Shown here one piece after another: positions 36,421-49,453 of a stretch of DNA of 64,000 nt. Under the pieces are notes generated by a model. It had not been told where the DNA came from. It saw only the letters and a list, made by a program, of their open reading frames with translations, and made no database searches. The DNA is from Helicostylum pulchrum (Eukaryota; Mucoromycota; Mucoromycetes; Mucorales; Mucoraceae), in the NCBI GenBank assembly GCA_025677825.1, contig JAIXMO010000025.1, positions 124,001-188,000 on the forward strand, given 5' to 3'. Position numbers and translations under genes: made by a program. The stretch's first letter is position 1. Each line of letters opens with the position of its first letter.

Positions 36421-37110
36421 GAAAAAAAAAACAAAAGTATTTTGTATTAAACAACTTTGGTCCAAAATGCATTTCCTGCTTCTTAATAAATTAAAAACCA
36501 ATATTTATTATACCTGCTAATTTAGCAGTGATTTTCATTCTCAACCTTAAATGAGTGAAAATGTATGTACTGAATAGCTATCCCGAAGTAAATTGATATT
36601 TGTAGCCCTTAAATAAGCTCGTAATGTAATATAAACATATACGTATTTCAACTAAAGCACTGATATAATACTATTATTTTTTCACGTAAGTAGAAACTAA
36701 CGTTAGGTTTTGACAAGTGTAAAAAAAGCATCATGCAGAACCCTGTTTAAAGCAACTTTAAAAACCAAGTGCGTTATCAAAACTAGTTTATTAGAAATAA
36801 ATTAAGTTTCGTGTAAACGGATAAATTAGACAAAAACATATCTAGAAAAAATGTAATTTTTTTTATGGATGCTTTTATTATTTATTTAAGTTATCGCTAA
36901 TCGTAAAAGAGATGATGAAATGGTTTCCTAGAAAGCAATAGTAAAAGAAGATGATGCATTTTCGTTTATGGGTTAGTTCATAGTGTACAAACATCAGTGT
37001 GATATTTCATTCGTTAATAGTTTTGTCAACTCCGATGTTTCGTTTTTCTGCTTTTTTGCCGTACGTAAGGCCATGATATCATGTTGATGCTATAATTATT
37101 TTTATTTGAA

Positions 37111-37117
37111 TATAAAA
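37111..37117 (+). promoter_or_regulatory. TATA box of the small secreted-protein gene
   Basis: TATAAAA, followed by AGGG, lies 79 bp upstream of the ATG at 37190. A T/C-rich tract and an A-rich leader ending CAAAA precede the ATG, an arrangement typical of a strongly expressed fungal gene. Confidence 0.6.
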
Positions 37118-37189
37118 AGGGTGAAAACAAATAGCCAGTTTTCTTTTTCCTTTTTTTTTTACACCTTGTAAATAATAATACATACAAAA

Positions 37190-37492
37190 ATGAACTCCAG
37201 AACTTTCCTCACTATCTTCGCTATTGTCTGCTTCGTCGCCCTTGCTCACGCTCAAGCTTCAGGTAAGAAATACTATATATATATGCTTGTATAATCAATA
37301 TTGATTTGATAAATATTAGATCCTATCGCTTCCCTTCAAGATAAAGCTTCTGTTGTTGCCTCTAGTGCCACTAACACAGCTATCCCTTCCCCTACAGGTG
37401 AAAGTGCCGGTAATATGTTGACCTCTGGCTCAGTCTTTATGCAACTCGTTGTTCTCGCTTGTGCTTTCGTGGCCTCTTCCTACTTGGTCTAA
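37190..37492 (+). CDS. Small secreted, possibly GPI-anchored protein
   Basis: Exons 37190..37262 and 37320..37492 give 81 residues. Residues 1-22 are a clear signal peptide (FLTIFAIVCFVALAHAQA). The mature part is short and Ser/Ala/Thr-rich. The last 20 or so residues are hydrophobic (FMQLVVLACAFVASSYLV) after a small-residue SAGN/TSGS site, as expected for a GPI-attachment signal. The codons are GC-richer than in neighbours and a TATA box is present, which suggests high expression. No family name is recognised. It resembles the many tiny cell-surface proteins of filamentous fungi. Confidence 0.75.
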
Positions 37493-37811
37493 ATCGTATT
37501 ATATAATGTAACAGTGATAAACGACTCTTTTTTTTTTCCGTCCATAATAATAAATATCTATTACCATCCCTCACTCTTTTTTCTACTTATTTATAAAGTC
37601 GGCTTACAAAAAAAAAAGCTTATGCATAAAATCGAACTTTACGTCATTTGAAAACACGCTTAACGAGTAAATAGATTCAAATGGCATAATAGAAGAGATT
37701 TTTTTTTACACACTGGATGAATATAAAAGAGTATAGTTTGCGCTTTAACGCTCGGAAAAAAATAGAAATAAATATATTTTATATATATGAAAATAATAAT
37801 TACACATTACG

Positions 37812-37850
<39 letters not shown>

Positions 37851-37896
37851 GAGAAAATAAGTACTTGGTTATATGATACAATTTTTTTTTAATCTT
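37493..37896. other. Convergent intergenic region with a poly-A tract
   Basis: Shared 3' region of the small secreted-protein gene and the formin gene. It has a run of 26 A at 37817-37842. Nothing else is seen. Confidence 0.6.
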
Positions 37897-40800
37897 CTAT
37901 CTTGTACTCATTCTTCTAGCTCTGACTCTTAAAGTATGATCAAAGATGGGCCTTTTACTTGTTTTTCTAACCCGAACAGTTCTTGCAGGAGCAGTAGCAG
38001 TAGTAGGCGTAGTTAAATGAGTAGACGATTGAGATTGTGATGAAAGACTTGCTTGTGGTATAATAATTTCGGATAAAGGTCTTGGACCATGTCGTCTATT
38101 TGTTCTTCTAGTTTCTTCAGGTAATGCGTGCAACAGCGAAGAGCTGGAAGGACCTGTCGCAGTCATTGGACTTTCAGTTGCATCACTATCAAAGAATAAT
38201 GGCTTGAATCCAGATGTAACTATAGAAGCTGCGCTCATACGTCTTCTTGCGCCAGGTCCGGTATTGAATTCAAATAAGGTAGGACTTGCCAAATTACCAT
38301 CAACTAATAAACTTGAACTGTTCTCTCCTTGAATATTTCGCAGCATTTTATTTGCCTTGAGATAAATCGAATCGGGATTGTTGGCAGTAGAAAAGGATTG
38401 TTGTAATGCGGTACTGACACTGGTGGATCTTTGACGAGAACGTCTATCACTTCTTCTTCGTAACTTGACGTCTAATGTATCCTTCTTTAATTTATCTAAT
38501 AAACTGTGTAAAATAGCCTTATCATCTTCGTCTTCCACTTTCGATTTCAAAGATCCAGCATTGCTATTTGCTCGTTTTCTTCTCTCTTGTTCTCGTTTCT
38601 TTTGTTTTTCGACACGATCTTGTTTCATTTTGACTTCCTTTGAGTCAGCAGAACACTTGTACCAGCTGGTGGTAAATTCCTTAAAGATACCAAAGAATTC
38701 GTCCGGTTGCATCTTTTTAGGATCTTCGCCGTAAAATCGAACCACTTGATCATAACATTCATCCATTTTACCGGATATCATACATATACGTTTGAATTCG
38801 GTAGATGCTTCTTTGTAAAATTGATGCATTGTGGTTGAAAATTTATCTAGACCTGGTAAGGCTAATCCATCTTGAGGTTTAGTTCCTGTCAATGGGTAAT
38901 GCTCGTTTAATTCGACTTCTAACTTTCCCAATTCTAATTCTATTTCTTGGTACTCCGTAGTCATTTCTGTTCGAGATACTAGAAATATATATATAAAATG
39001 TTAATAACATATAGATACGCATGAGATATGATAGGTACCTTTAGACGCTAAACCACTTTCATCTAACTCCTCTAAAAATGTGAGCACAGTAGGAAAGTTT
39101 TTTTCTACAGCATCTACCAAGAAGTGTAATAATGTCGTGGATTTTGATGTTCCTTTGGTATCAATAAGCTATACGTAACTAGTTTAGTATAAACTGTCAG
39201 ATGACTTTTTGTCTTTTTATGCTATACCTTATTAATACTAGCAATTTTAATACCAAATGCACCACCTCTGTACGTATTTCCGTTTAAAAAGTTACCCAAC
39301 AAAAGTACTAACTATTAAATGCGAGTAATACATGTAAGCCTATTTTGTACACATACAAAAAGAAGAAAAATATTATAATTTTTTACCTACATGTAAAAGT
39401 TCTTTAAAATGCTTGGCATCTTTCAAAGCCAACGAGGCGTTATAGACGGAAGTCATTTGTTTGTGAAGTACAGTGTATCTTTCCCAAAACGTCGATTTAA
39501 ACAACATGCATTCCAGTCTTTCTTTCAATCGATTAGTTTTCATCATCTATAAATGATTTTTCTATTAAAAAACTTGTCTTGACGTAAAAATTGTAAATTC
39601 GTACCTGTAAACAAAACTTTTCGGGAACGCCTAATTTTTCTACCTCTTCTAATGGAGCCAATTCAAACGCTTGGAGTTTTGTTTTCTCTTCATTTGAAGG
39701 TAAATACTTTAACAAATTCAAGATGATTTGTTCGTCTATAAAGTAAGCGTCTAATTGTAAAAACGAATATCGAATATCTTCAAATGGAATCTTTTTAATC
39801 ATATTCTTGATAAAAATATCTATACAAAAACTTTTAATATACCTTTCTTTTTGTAATTTTTTTTTTTTTTTTTACTTACTAAGATTATAAGCCTTTTTAG
39901 TATCCAGAATATAAGTTTCTTTCTTTTGAGGTTTCGATTTAAGTTCTACTATAGGTTTTTGAGCAAATGTTAACTCGACATCATCAAACACGCCTGCTTT
40001 AGCCAACTGGTATTCCATAATACTATCGGTAGATTCTAATTTTTTATGTAACGATAATTCAATATCACGTTCAAAATCGTTCCAAATTGTTTGTTGAATA
40101 TTGGCAAAATTCATCTTTTCCCATTCTACAAATTTTAACTTTTGTTTAGCTTGAAATGCACTAGGTTTACGACCTGCTTGGCCCAAGAATTGGGGTGGTA
40201 AAGGAGGCGAAGAAACGGGTGTGTTGGTTGCATTACTATTGGGTGGAGGTGGAGGGGATATGTATGTGGTAGAAGGTGGAGGAGGGGGTGGAGGTATTCC
40301 ATTTACTGCGGGTGGTGGAGGTGGAGGAGGTGGTGGTGGTGGTGGCGGTGGAGGAGGTGGTGGAGGAGGAGGTGGCGGTGGTGGTGACGATAGTTGTAAT
40401 GGCGACGATGTTGAAGGAATAGTTGGTGCAATTAACGGTTCGGGAAACGTATATTCGCACACAGGAGAAACAAGTAACTCGCCATCAACCAGTACAGTAA
40501 ACCCATCTCTCACGACCGAAGGAGAAGTGGGACTGAACAATGCAGGTTGAGGTAAAGACTCAATATCCTCTTCAAAAATAGTAATATCATCCTGCTTTGA
40601 AAAATCTTCGTTTAATGATCGTCTGGAACGTTGACTTCCTGCTGTACTCGAAGTTAAGGAGCGTACTACATCTTTATCAGATACACTCTTCTTTTCGCTA
40701 CTGACACTGCCTACAGATTGTGATCGATTGGTTGCTGTCGAACTCTTTCTACTGCTTGCTAAACTAGGTGATTTGGCTACAGGTTTCCTAGGTGAATTGA

Positions 40801-43326
40801 TAGCACTCGAATTAGAATCCACTGAACTTCCACGTGATTTTGATTTAGCACTGCCGTTTAAGGTATCGTTACTGGTTCTTCGAACGAAGCTTCCTATTTT
40901 GGATCGAAACGATTGTTTGATGGAACCAGAAATTCCATGCGGTGCACTACCACCAGGTTGAGGTTGAGGTGGAGGAGGTGTTTTTTGAATTGGTTCAGCA
41001 GCTGATACAGCGGATTTAGGTGAAATGGTAACGACAGGAGCACTCGCGGGAACAGGAGCAGTCCAGGTACTACGTAGAGGGTTTTCGTTCTTTCTAGGAG
41101 GAGGTTGCTGTAATGATGGTGTTGGTTGAGGCTGCATCGGTTGAGTTCGAAAACTACGTCTCTTTGGAGATGGATTACCGTATTCTGTAAGATTACGTAC
41201 CGAATCATGCAGTTTACGCATTTTGTTTTCAGTATCTAATAGTTCAGTTTTATATCGTTCCTCTGTACTTTTAAAAAATATTTTAAGCATAGCGTTGGTT
41301 TGTTTTGATAAACTAAGGTCCTTTTCGAGATATTCAATTTTAGCCTCTAACGAACCGATCATATCATCTGAGCCATCTATATATACATATTAAGAATAAA
41401 TTCATGTGTGTATTGCTTTTATTGTTATTACCTATATGTGCTTTTCTTTTGTACTCTTCTTCATCAGCAGAGAACTTGGGTATTAAATTGTGTACAGTAA
41501 ATTCGCTGACATTAGAAATATCATCAGGATAAAAAGCATTTTGATCCATGGCTACTTGCTGTACTAACATTTCGATCAGCTGATACTGATAGTTACTGTA
41601 TCGCATGTAAATAAATTTTAATTAAAGTCATCCTTGCGTATAAGTCCCAAATCTGTTTATATATTTTATGTTTACCTCTTTTCGGGATTATCTTGAATCT
41701 TTAGTAAATAACAAAGAATGTTGTGTAAACTTTGAAAGGAAGGGGTATTTTCGGTTGAATTCATCAATACTTGTAAAATATGCATTGGATCCATATTATA
41801 ATACTCTTCCATATCCTCTTGTATTGTATCAGCTTCAATTTCATCTCTAAACTTTTGTATAGCCAAATTAATATGTTCATGATTTAAATGACCCATTTTT
41901 TCAAATATCTTATTCACGCCAGCTTCTTCTAATTCGTAACTCAACATGATTCTTTCCTTTCGATCCTCTACGATATCAGGTCGTACCAGAGTATTGATAA
42001 ACAAGACACTGATAAACATGTACTGCGTGATTTGAGAATCACCAGCACCTACCATGCCTGTCATTTTTAAATCTTGACTAGCTCCTACTGCTGAACCCAT
42101 CTTTCCTCTGCCGTCTAATGTCTTTTCGAGTGCTAACATCCAAGCATCAAACCTACCAAACTGAGGACCATATTGTTTTAATAACTCCATGCCGTGTAAC
42201 ACCATTGATCGTCCATTTGGTAAAAAGCAAAAGGCTGTTAGAGATTCACATGCTTGCGTTCTTGCAGGGATATAAGGTGATAAAAGTGAAATACAAAAGT
42301 TATCTATAATTCTCGAGTGTTTGAATGCTTCTTGTAAACCCGACTAGTAATAATACATTTAGTTTAAAAAAACCCCTCCATTTAATTATTATTAAATTAT
42401 AATAATACCTTTTTGTTCATTAGTGTATTTAAACACTTTAATATTTCTAATTCTATTTTATAATCATTTTGTGTTCTGAGAATTTTTATATTAATATATA
42501 AAAAAAAGGCACTTGTTTAAATTATAAAGGATAATGGTTACCTATTTTGTTTCTTGTGTATAGTTCCAAGCTCTTTTGCAATGATCTGCATGCCACCGTC
42601 TTCAATAAAACGTTCTAACCAACTGTATTTGGATTTTAGCACTCGATCTAATTTTTTTTAACTAATTATTTTATATATACCTATCAGACGTTCTTATGTA
42701 ATATGACACTTCCAGTATTAGCTCATATGTAATACCTTTTTGTTTTTGTTTGCATAGTATTTTTACATAATTTGGAGGCGCAGACTTCTTGGTAGGTTTC
42801 GCACTTGTCTTTAATTTCAAATGACTGGGTTTCTTTGAAACAATTCTAGGGGTAAGAGGTGAATGTTCATCTGATAGACTGGCCACTTGTTCTGCGCTCA
42901 AGTCTAGTTGTCTCTGTGTCAAAGAGTTAGTCTTTGTAAAAATTATTGTAATTCTAGTGGGGGGCTTACTGCAACTTCTGAAAACAAGTCTTCTTCTTCT
43001 GCACTAGAAGGGTGATATTCTGTATCTATCCATAACTTTTCCGGTTTTACTAATGGCGTATCTAGCAATAAAATAAAAATATTAAATACTAGGAACAAAC
43101 AATTAGACAAAAGTAAATTACCAGACACATCTTGTTGTGGTTTATAATTTGGAAATACGTCTTTTTTATTTAGGGAATAAAGGGTTTTTTCTTTTTTTGT
43201 TGTGTTGGTGTTTGAAACACCATTAACACTTGTCACAGAAGAAATGGAAGTTCTTCTGGTATAAGGTCGTCTACTCGTGGTCTTTCTGGTATTTCGTTTA
43301 TTCCCAATATTAGATATAAAGTCCAT
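37897..43326 (-). CDS. Diaphanous-type formin (GBD/FH3-FH1-FH2)
   Basis: Nucleates and elongates actin filaments at the hyphal tip and septum under Rho control. Thirteen exons on the complement (43122..43326, 42970..43061, 42736..42913, 42542..42647, 42409..42475, 41676..42343, 41432..41595, 39880..41376, 39605..39819, 39391..39546, 39228..39311, 39039..39168, 37897..38978) give 1547 residues. GBD/FH3 covers about 130-490 (WLERFIEDGGMQII, ACESLTAFCFLPNGR, FINTLVRP). A coiled coil follows (EAKIEYLEKDLSL). FH1 has long proline runs near 820-880 (genomic 40222-40390). FH2 covers about 890-1300 (KLKFVEWEKMN, LLLGNFLNGNTYRGGAFGIK, DTKGTSKSTTLLHFL). The basic C-terminus may be DAD-like. The donor of exon 3 (AAAG|GTATTAC at 42735) is the least certain splice call, chosen because it alone keeps frame into the GBD. 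Confidence 0.92.
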
Positions 43327-44421
43327 TTTTAACTCGCTTCACACTAAAAAGTGTGATGAGGGAAGGAAGTAAAATAAAAAAAATAAATAAAAAAAACAGA
43401 AAAAAAAGAATAAAGGAGAGAACAATAAAGTAAAATAAAAAAATAAATATAAAAAGGGAAAAAAACACAACAGTTACACACACTCCTTATTTAACTATTA
43501 TTTTTTTTGATGTGGAAATAGTTCGTTATTGTTTATTGCATACAAAAAAGATTATTTAGTAAAATTCTCGTTTTTTTTCAATCAAACCACGTTTTTTCTT
43601 TTTAAACACACAAATAAAATTGGCGCCCATATCATACCTGGAAACACGTGGCACTTTTATGCTCAAGGAAAGTGTTTTGATGGGATGTAAAGGCAAAAGA
43701 CAGAATCTCTGTTACTTTTTTTTTTTTTTCAGCTTCTTGGAAGAACTAATGTAGTTGAGCCTATAAAAGGATAATGTTGAAAATAATTTTTACCCGTCTT
43801 TATGTATTTCTTTATTCGCGACAAAATTATGAAAGACAACATGTTTTCTACAGCTCAGAGTTTGGCCAAAGTTCGCTTTTGTATAGATGACTCAAACTCG
43901 TTTTTGTAGCTCTAGTTAATTGTAAAACAAATTTTCCTTTTGTTTTTTGGGGAGGGTTGGGCCACTGCATAGCTCAAGTCTTCCTTTTCGGATGGCTTTT
44001 TGTACCATAATGTATTTTAGGGGGAAAATAAAAAAGAGAACAGATCGTTACGATTTTATCTTGAGACGATCGTATCTAAGATGTCTGGTTTATACAAGGT
44101 AGTGATACTCTTCAAAAGAAGATTACTTTGTTTTTTAAGGGTATTCCCTGTTTATAGATAATGATCTTAACAACGTGGATGTAAGAGGAAATAGAAAAAA
44201 ATATAGTTATTGGCTTTATTGGTCTTCTTCTTGGTTTTCTTCTTGGCCTTTGTCTTTGTTTCAAACTTGGTTTCAAAAGAGAGACGCGCGCGCTCTCTTC
44301 CAATTCTCTTTTCTTCGTTTGTCTTCTTCTCATTCACTTTAACAACAAAATTGTTAAACTCACACTGTATAGAATACATCAATACACTTTTGCTATAGTT
44401 AGTCTGTTTGCAATCAATACC
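43327..44421. other. Intergenic, formin upstream region
   Basis: A/T-rich sequence with long A-rich purine stretches just upstream of the formin ATG (about 43370-43460). A lysine/glutamate-rich frame on the minus strand near 44167-44382 overlaps a C/T-rich tract and lacks convincing coding features. Confidence 0.5.
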
Positions 44422-44616
44422 TTAGTAAAATAAAAAAGCTTCCACAATTGAAGGCAATTTTACAAGGTGGTGACTTTCTTCAATCAGAGAGAAGCAATTG
44501 ATTGCCACACGCATATATATTCCATCAGCAAGAAGCATCATTTGGAAAAGCGTACAGTAGAATCCTATCAAAGTATCTGTAGTAACATTCTTCGAATAAC
44601 CGGCCGTATACCCCAT
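44422..44616 (-). pseudogene. Possible C-terminal relic of a dispersed protein family
   Basis: A 64-codon frame with protein-like composition (TDTLIGFYCTLFQMMLLADG, then YMRVAINCFSLIEES, LVKLPSIVEAFLFY). The closing pattern (strands, then a helix with SLxxxxxxLVxLPxIVEA) loosely resembles, from memory, the C-termini of an uncharacterised multicopy Mucoromycota family; I am not sure of this. No upstream exon could be joined with confidence. Confidence 0.25.
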
Positions 44617-45669
44617 ATCCGGTAGAGTATTTTTGAATTTTGAATTAATTCTTTTATATTTGAATGCTCGTAAGGCCTTTCATTTCAAGACCTCGCTTTT
44701 ATAGTTAGGACAGTTTGAGGCGATACTGCAGTTTCTGAGGAAACCAAAGTTCTTGATGCCGTACCCGTCTTTGCACCGACACCGCCATATCCCAGGAAAA
44801 TATTTTTTTGAAAGATGCACACATAATTATAAGAAATACTTGCTTATGTGTGAGTTCACGGCTAAAAAGGAAAAAAAACATAAAATAAATAACGATAAAA
44901 AGGGGGAATATATTTTATCATTATTTTTTTCGCATACGTAATTGTATTTATACATCAACAAAAGAAAGACTTGATTTTAGTTCATCCGACAAACCCGTTT
45001 TACGAAATTAATGCGAATAAACAAAATAAAACGCTGTAAATAGACAATGTCAGTCTGAACAAATTGGCTTGCAGAAACTTTAAAGGATTTTATGGGATGT
45101 ATTCCCCCCTGATATAAGCGTACCGTCTCAACTACATCAGTTCTTCCAAGAATGACCATCAAAAAGAAAAACTCGAGACTCCGATAAAAAATGGCTGTTT
45201 TGCGCTGGCTTTCAACAGGAGAACAAATCATGCCAACTGGCGTTTGGGTAAGGGTCCAACAACAGCAGCTGGAGAAAAAAAAGGGGGAGAACCTTGGTTA
45301 CGCGAATAAACATGTAAGAATCAATTTATTTATTTTGTCGCTAGCGTACAGAATTTCGCTACAAAAAAAAAAAAATTAAAAAAAAATAGTGCAGCTTACA
45401 GAAACTTGACGGGACAAGGGGAAATAAGCGGATAGAACAAAGTACGCTAAAAAAAAATTCAGCTCCCAAGAGTCAGAAAAACTAATATAAAGTTGACGGG
45501 TTTTGATTTTGTACAACAGACTACTGATATCTCTTATCTCCCACTAAAGAAAAAAAACAGATTTTCATTTCGTATACCGGATTGATCTCCGCTTGTATAA
45601 ATCAACACTGACAATGACTCACACAGTGTGCAATATAAGTCACTATTTTTTTATTTTTTTTTTGTGGGG
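44617..45669. other. Intergenic, CPA2 distal upstream
   Basis: No supported gene. Short frames near 44753-44941, 44977-45231 and 45191-45379 overlap on both strands and have no recognisable motif. Confidence 0.5.
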
Positions 45670-45678
45670 TATAAAATA
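45670..45678 (+). promoter_or_regulatory. TATA box of the CPA2 gene
   Basis: TATAAAATA lies 243 bp before the CPA2 ATG (45913) and is the only strong TATA element in the region. Transcription starting about 30-100 bp downstream would give a leader of 140-210 nt that contains the short uORF at 45794-45874. Confidence 0.5.
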
Positions 45679-45793
45679 AATGCAAAATACATACGAAATA
45701 AGATCTTTTTCTCTTTTTCTCTTCTTCTTTAAAAAAAAAGGAAGGAAATATCTGACCGATAAACATAGAACGTTTTATCCCCTCAAACATTAT

Positions 45794-45874
45794 ATGCATA
45801 TTGCTTTCAATTTAATTACTTCCGGTCTTTTGGCATTTGATAAAACTTATATCGACAACATCTTAATCAAGTAA
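45794..45874 (+). promoter_or_regulatory. Upstream ORF, 26 codons, in the CPA2 leader
   Basis: An ATG at 45794 opens a 26-codon frame that ends in TAA at 45872-45874, 38 nt before the CPA2 ATG. It lies downstream of the likely TATA box and should be in the transcript. Its peptide (MHIAFNLITSGLLAF...) does not resemble the arginine attenuator peptide of the fungal small subunit gene. It could dampen translation of CPA2; this is inference. Confidence 0.4.
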
Positions 45875-45912
45875 ACTTTTTATTACTCAACCTTATTAAA
45901 CTTTTTAAAATC

Positions 45913-48900
45913 ATGGCTACTTCTTTTGGTCTCACTGCTCCCCCCTCAAACTCCTCTCGTGGAGGTTCCGCCGTCAAGGTTTCTGAAGAAATTCTTGCCA
46001 ATGTTCCTCTTGTTGATGTTAAAAAAGTACTCGTTGTAGGCTCTGGTGGTCTCTCAATTGGTCAAGCTGGTGAATTCGATTATTCCGGTAAAAAAAAAAA
46101 AACTAGTATATTTCTGTTTTAATTGTTGCTAACATTTTATTTTATTTTGGCTGTAAAATAGGTTCTCAAGCTATTAAAGCCTTGAAAGAATCAGGTATCA
46201 AGACAATTTTGGTGAACCCCAACATTGCTACTATTCAAACATCTCATACACTCGCTGATCAAGTATACTTTTTACCCGTCACCTGCGAATACGTTTCCAA
46301 CATTTTAGAGCGTGAACGCCCTGATGGTATTCTCTTAACTTTCGGTGGTCAAACCGCTTTAAACTGTGGTATCGAATTAGATCGATCCGGCATTTTAAAA
46401 CGTTTAAATATTAAAGTCCTTGGTACTCCTATTCAAACTTTGATCACTTCAGAAGATCGTGATTTATTTGTCAAGGCTTTGAATGGTAAAAATTTTCTTC
46501 TTCTTTTGAACTCCGATAAACGAGATGATCTATTTTTGAAACTAACAGCCCTTATGTCATCTATTTAGAAATTGATATTCCCGTAGCTCAATCTACTGCT
46601 GTTGATTCAGTTGAAGAAGCTTTAAAGGCAGCAGCAGTTATTGGTTATCCTGTTATTGTTCGTTGTGCTTTTGCATTAGGTGGTCTTGGTTCAGGTTTCG
46701 CTGATAATGAAACTCAATTACGTACATTGGCTACCAAGTCTTTGGCTCTTGTGCCTCAACTTTTAGTTGAACGTTCAATGAAGGGTTGGAAGGAAATTGA
46801 GTATGAGGTTATGCGTGATTCAGCCAACAACTGTATTACTATTTGTAACATGGAGAACTTTGATCCTCTTGGTGTTCATACCGGTGAATCTATTGTTGTT
46901 GCCCCATCTCAAACGTTATCTGATGAAGAATATCACATGCTCCGTACTGCTGCCATCAAGATTATTCGTCACTTGGGTGTTGTTGGTGAATGTAACGTTC
47001 AATATGCTTTAAACCCTACAAGTTTAGAGTACAGAGTTATTGAAGTCAATGCTCGTCTCTCTCGTTCTTCCGCTCTTGCTTCCAAGGCTACCGGTTATCC
47101 TCTTGCCTTTATTGCTGCCAAGATTGGTCTCGGTCATACTTTACCCAGTCTTCAAAATGCTGTCACAAAGACCACCACCGCTTGTTTCGAACCTTCTCTT
47201 GATTATGTTGTTACCAAGATTCCTCGTTGGGATCTTGCAAAGTTCCAATACGTCGATCGTCACATTGGTTCTGCCATGAAGTCTGTTGGTGAGGTTATGG
47301 CTGTTGGTCGTACCTTTGAAGAGAGTTTGCAAAAGGCTATTCGTCAAGTTGATCCTAGCTTCCAAGGTTTTGATGCTCTTCCTGTTCCCTTTGAGGATGT
47401 CGATGATGTCTTGAGTGACCCCACCGATCAACGTATGTTTGCTTTAGGTCAAGTTATGTTGAACAAGGATAAGGCTATCCGTGACAAGTACACTGTTGAT
47501 CATTTAAACAAATTAACCAACATTGATAAGTGGTTCCTTTACAAGTTGAAAAAGATTGCTGATATCGAGTTGAATTTGGCTGAATATGTTGACACTGCCC
47601 TCACTGATTTACCTGCTGATTTACTCAAAAACGCAAAGAAGTCTGGTTTCTCTGATGTCAAGATCGGTCAATTGCTCGGTCATGATGAATTACAAGTTCG
47701 TGCTATGCGTAAGAGTCTCGGTATTATTCCTAATGTTAAGCGTATTGATACTGTTGCTGCTGAGTTCCCTGCTGAAACCAACTACTTGTATACCACCTAC
47801 AATGCCTCTACCAACGATGTTACTTTTGATGATAAGGGTACTATGGTTTTAGGTTCTGGTGTCTACCGTATTGGTGCCTCTGTCGAGTTCGATTGGTGCG
47901 CCGTCTCTTGTTCTCGTGGTTTGCGTGAACTTGGTGAAAAGACTGTCATGGTCAACTATAACCCTGAAACTGTCTCTACCGATTTCGATGAATGTGATCG
48001 TTTGTATTTCGAAGAACTTTCATTTGAACGTGTTATGGATATTGCTGAATTAGAAAGTGCCAAGGGTGTCGTTGTCAGTGTTGGTGGTCAATTGCCTCAA
48101 AACATTGCTCTTAAATTACACGAAAACAAGTTGAACGTATTAGGTACCTCTCCTCTTATGATTGATGCTGCTGAGGATCGTTTCCAATTCTCAAAGATGT
48201 TAGATAAGATTGGTGTTGATCAACCTGCTTGGAAGGAATTAACCAGTGTTGAAGCTGCTTTTGAGTTTGCTGAAACCGTTGGTTACCCTGTCCTTGTTCG
48301 TCCCTCTTATGTCTTGTCTGGAGCTGCTATGAACGTTGCTTATACTCCTGATGCTCTTAAACACAACTTAACTGATGCTACCAACGTTTCTCCTCTTCAC
48401 CCTGTTGTTATTACCAAGTTCATTGAAAACGCTCAAGAAATTGATGTTGATTCTGTTGCTAGTAACGGTGTTGTCTTGGTTCACGCTGTTTCTGAGCATG
48501 TTGAAAATGCTGGTGTTCACTCTGGTGATGCTAGTTTGGTTTTACCTCCTCGTGACTTGAACGAAACCACCATGAACCGTCTTAAGGAAATTGCTGACAA
48601 GGTTGCCTCTGCCTTTGAGATCACTGGTCCCTTCAACATGCAAATTATCAAGCAAGAAATTCCTGGTCAAGCTGAACCTCTTTTAAAGGTTATTGAATGT
48701 AACTTGCGTGCTTCTCGTTCTTTCCCCTTTGTCTCCAAGGTTCTTGGTATTAACTTTATTGATGTTGCTACTCGTGCTTTAGCTAAGAAGCAAGTTCCCC
48801 AACCTACTAATTTGATGAAGAAAGAATATGCCTACCAAGCTGTCAAGGTTCCTCAATTCTCTTGGACTCGTCTTGCTGGTGCCGATCCCTTCTTGGGTGT

Positions 48901-49453
48901 TGAGATGGCCTCTACTGGTGAAGTTGCTTGTTTCGGTAAAGATAAGTATCAAGCTTTCTGGGCCGCTATTCAATCTACACAAAACTTCCGTATTCCTCGT
49001 CGTGGAGAAGGTGTATTGATTGGTGGTGATAATGTTACAGATAAAAAGGATTATGCTCATGTTGCAAAGACTTTCCACAACGAATTAGGTCATCCTATCT
49101 TTGTACCTACAGAACAAGACAAGGCCTTCTTAGAATCTAAGGGAGTTCCCTGTGTTTGTTTACCTATTGCTTCTTGTGCTGAAGATAAGCGTGTGTTGAA
49201 CCAATTATTCAAGGAAAACCATATTGATTTCGTTGTTCACTTGGCCAAGATTCGTGCACCTGATCAATTAGATGAAGGTTATGTCTGTCGTCGTGCTGCT
49301 GTTGATTTCGGTATTCCTCTCTTGAACGATTCAAAGGTCGCTGCTTTATTCGTTGATTCTTGTGTTCGTTATAGAACAGATCGTCCTCATACCGCTACCG
49401 AGATTCCTGATGAAGTCAAGAGCTGGAGTGAATATGTTGATGCTAAAATTTAA
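45913..49453 (+). CDS. CPA2: Carbamoyl-phosphate synthase, large subunit (arginine-type)
   Basis: Makes carbamoyl phosphate from bicarbonate, ATP and glutamine-derived ammonia for arginine synthesis. Exons 45913..46087, 46162..46485 and 46569..49453 give 1127 residues, the normal size. Each half has the expected nucleotide-binding and ATP-grasp motifs: first half [44 protein letters not shown] and [21 protein letters not shown]; second half [40 protein letters not shown] and [16 protein letters not shown]. The C-terminal allosteric domain ends at SEYVDAKI. There is no fused glutaminase, dihydroorotase or ATCase domain, so it is the arginine-pathway enzyme rather than the pyrimidine multienzyme. 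The partner small subunit (CPA1) is not in the window. Codon use is less AT-biased than in neighbours, consistent with high expression. Confidence 0.96.

Larger units (their letters stand above)
35356..37189. other. Intergenic region holding an inverted-repeat element
   Basis: Apart from the element at 35817-36420 and the TATA box of the next gene, no coding sequence is supported. Confidence 0.6.

Noticed and set aside
40221..40550. Glycine-rich frame on the plus strand
   Set aside because: It is the antisense of the formin FH1 proline run; no independent gene features.
45680..45874. 64-codon uORF version starting at 45680 before CPA2
   Set aside because: Its ATG lies directly at the end of the TATA box, so it is unlikely to be in the mRNA. 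Only the inner ATG at 45794 was kept.
47040..49078. Several frames on both strands inside CPA2
   Set aside because: They are all shadows of the strongly conserved CPSase frame.
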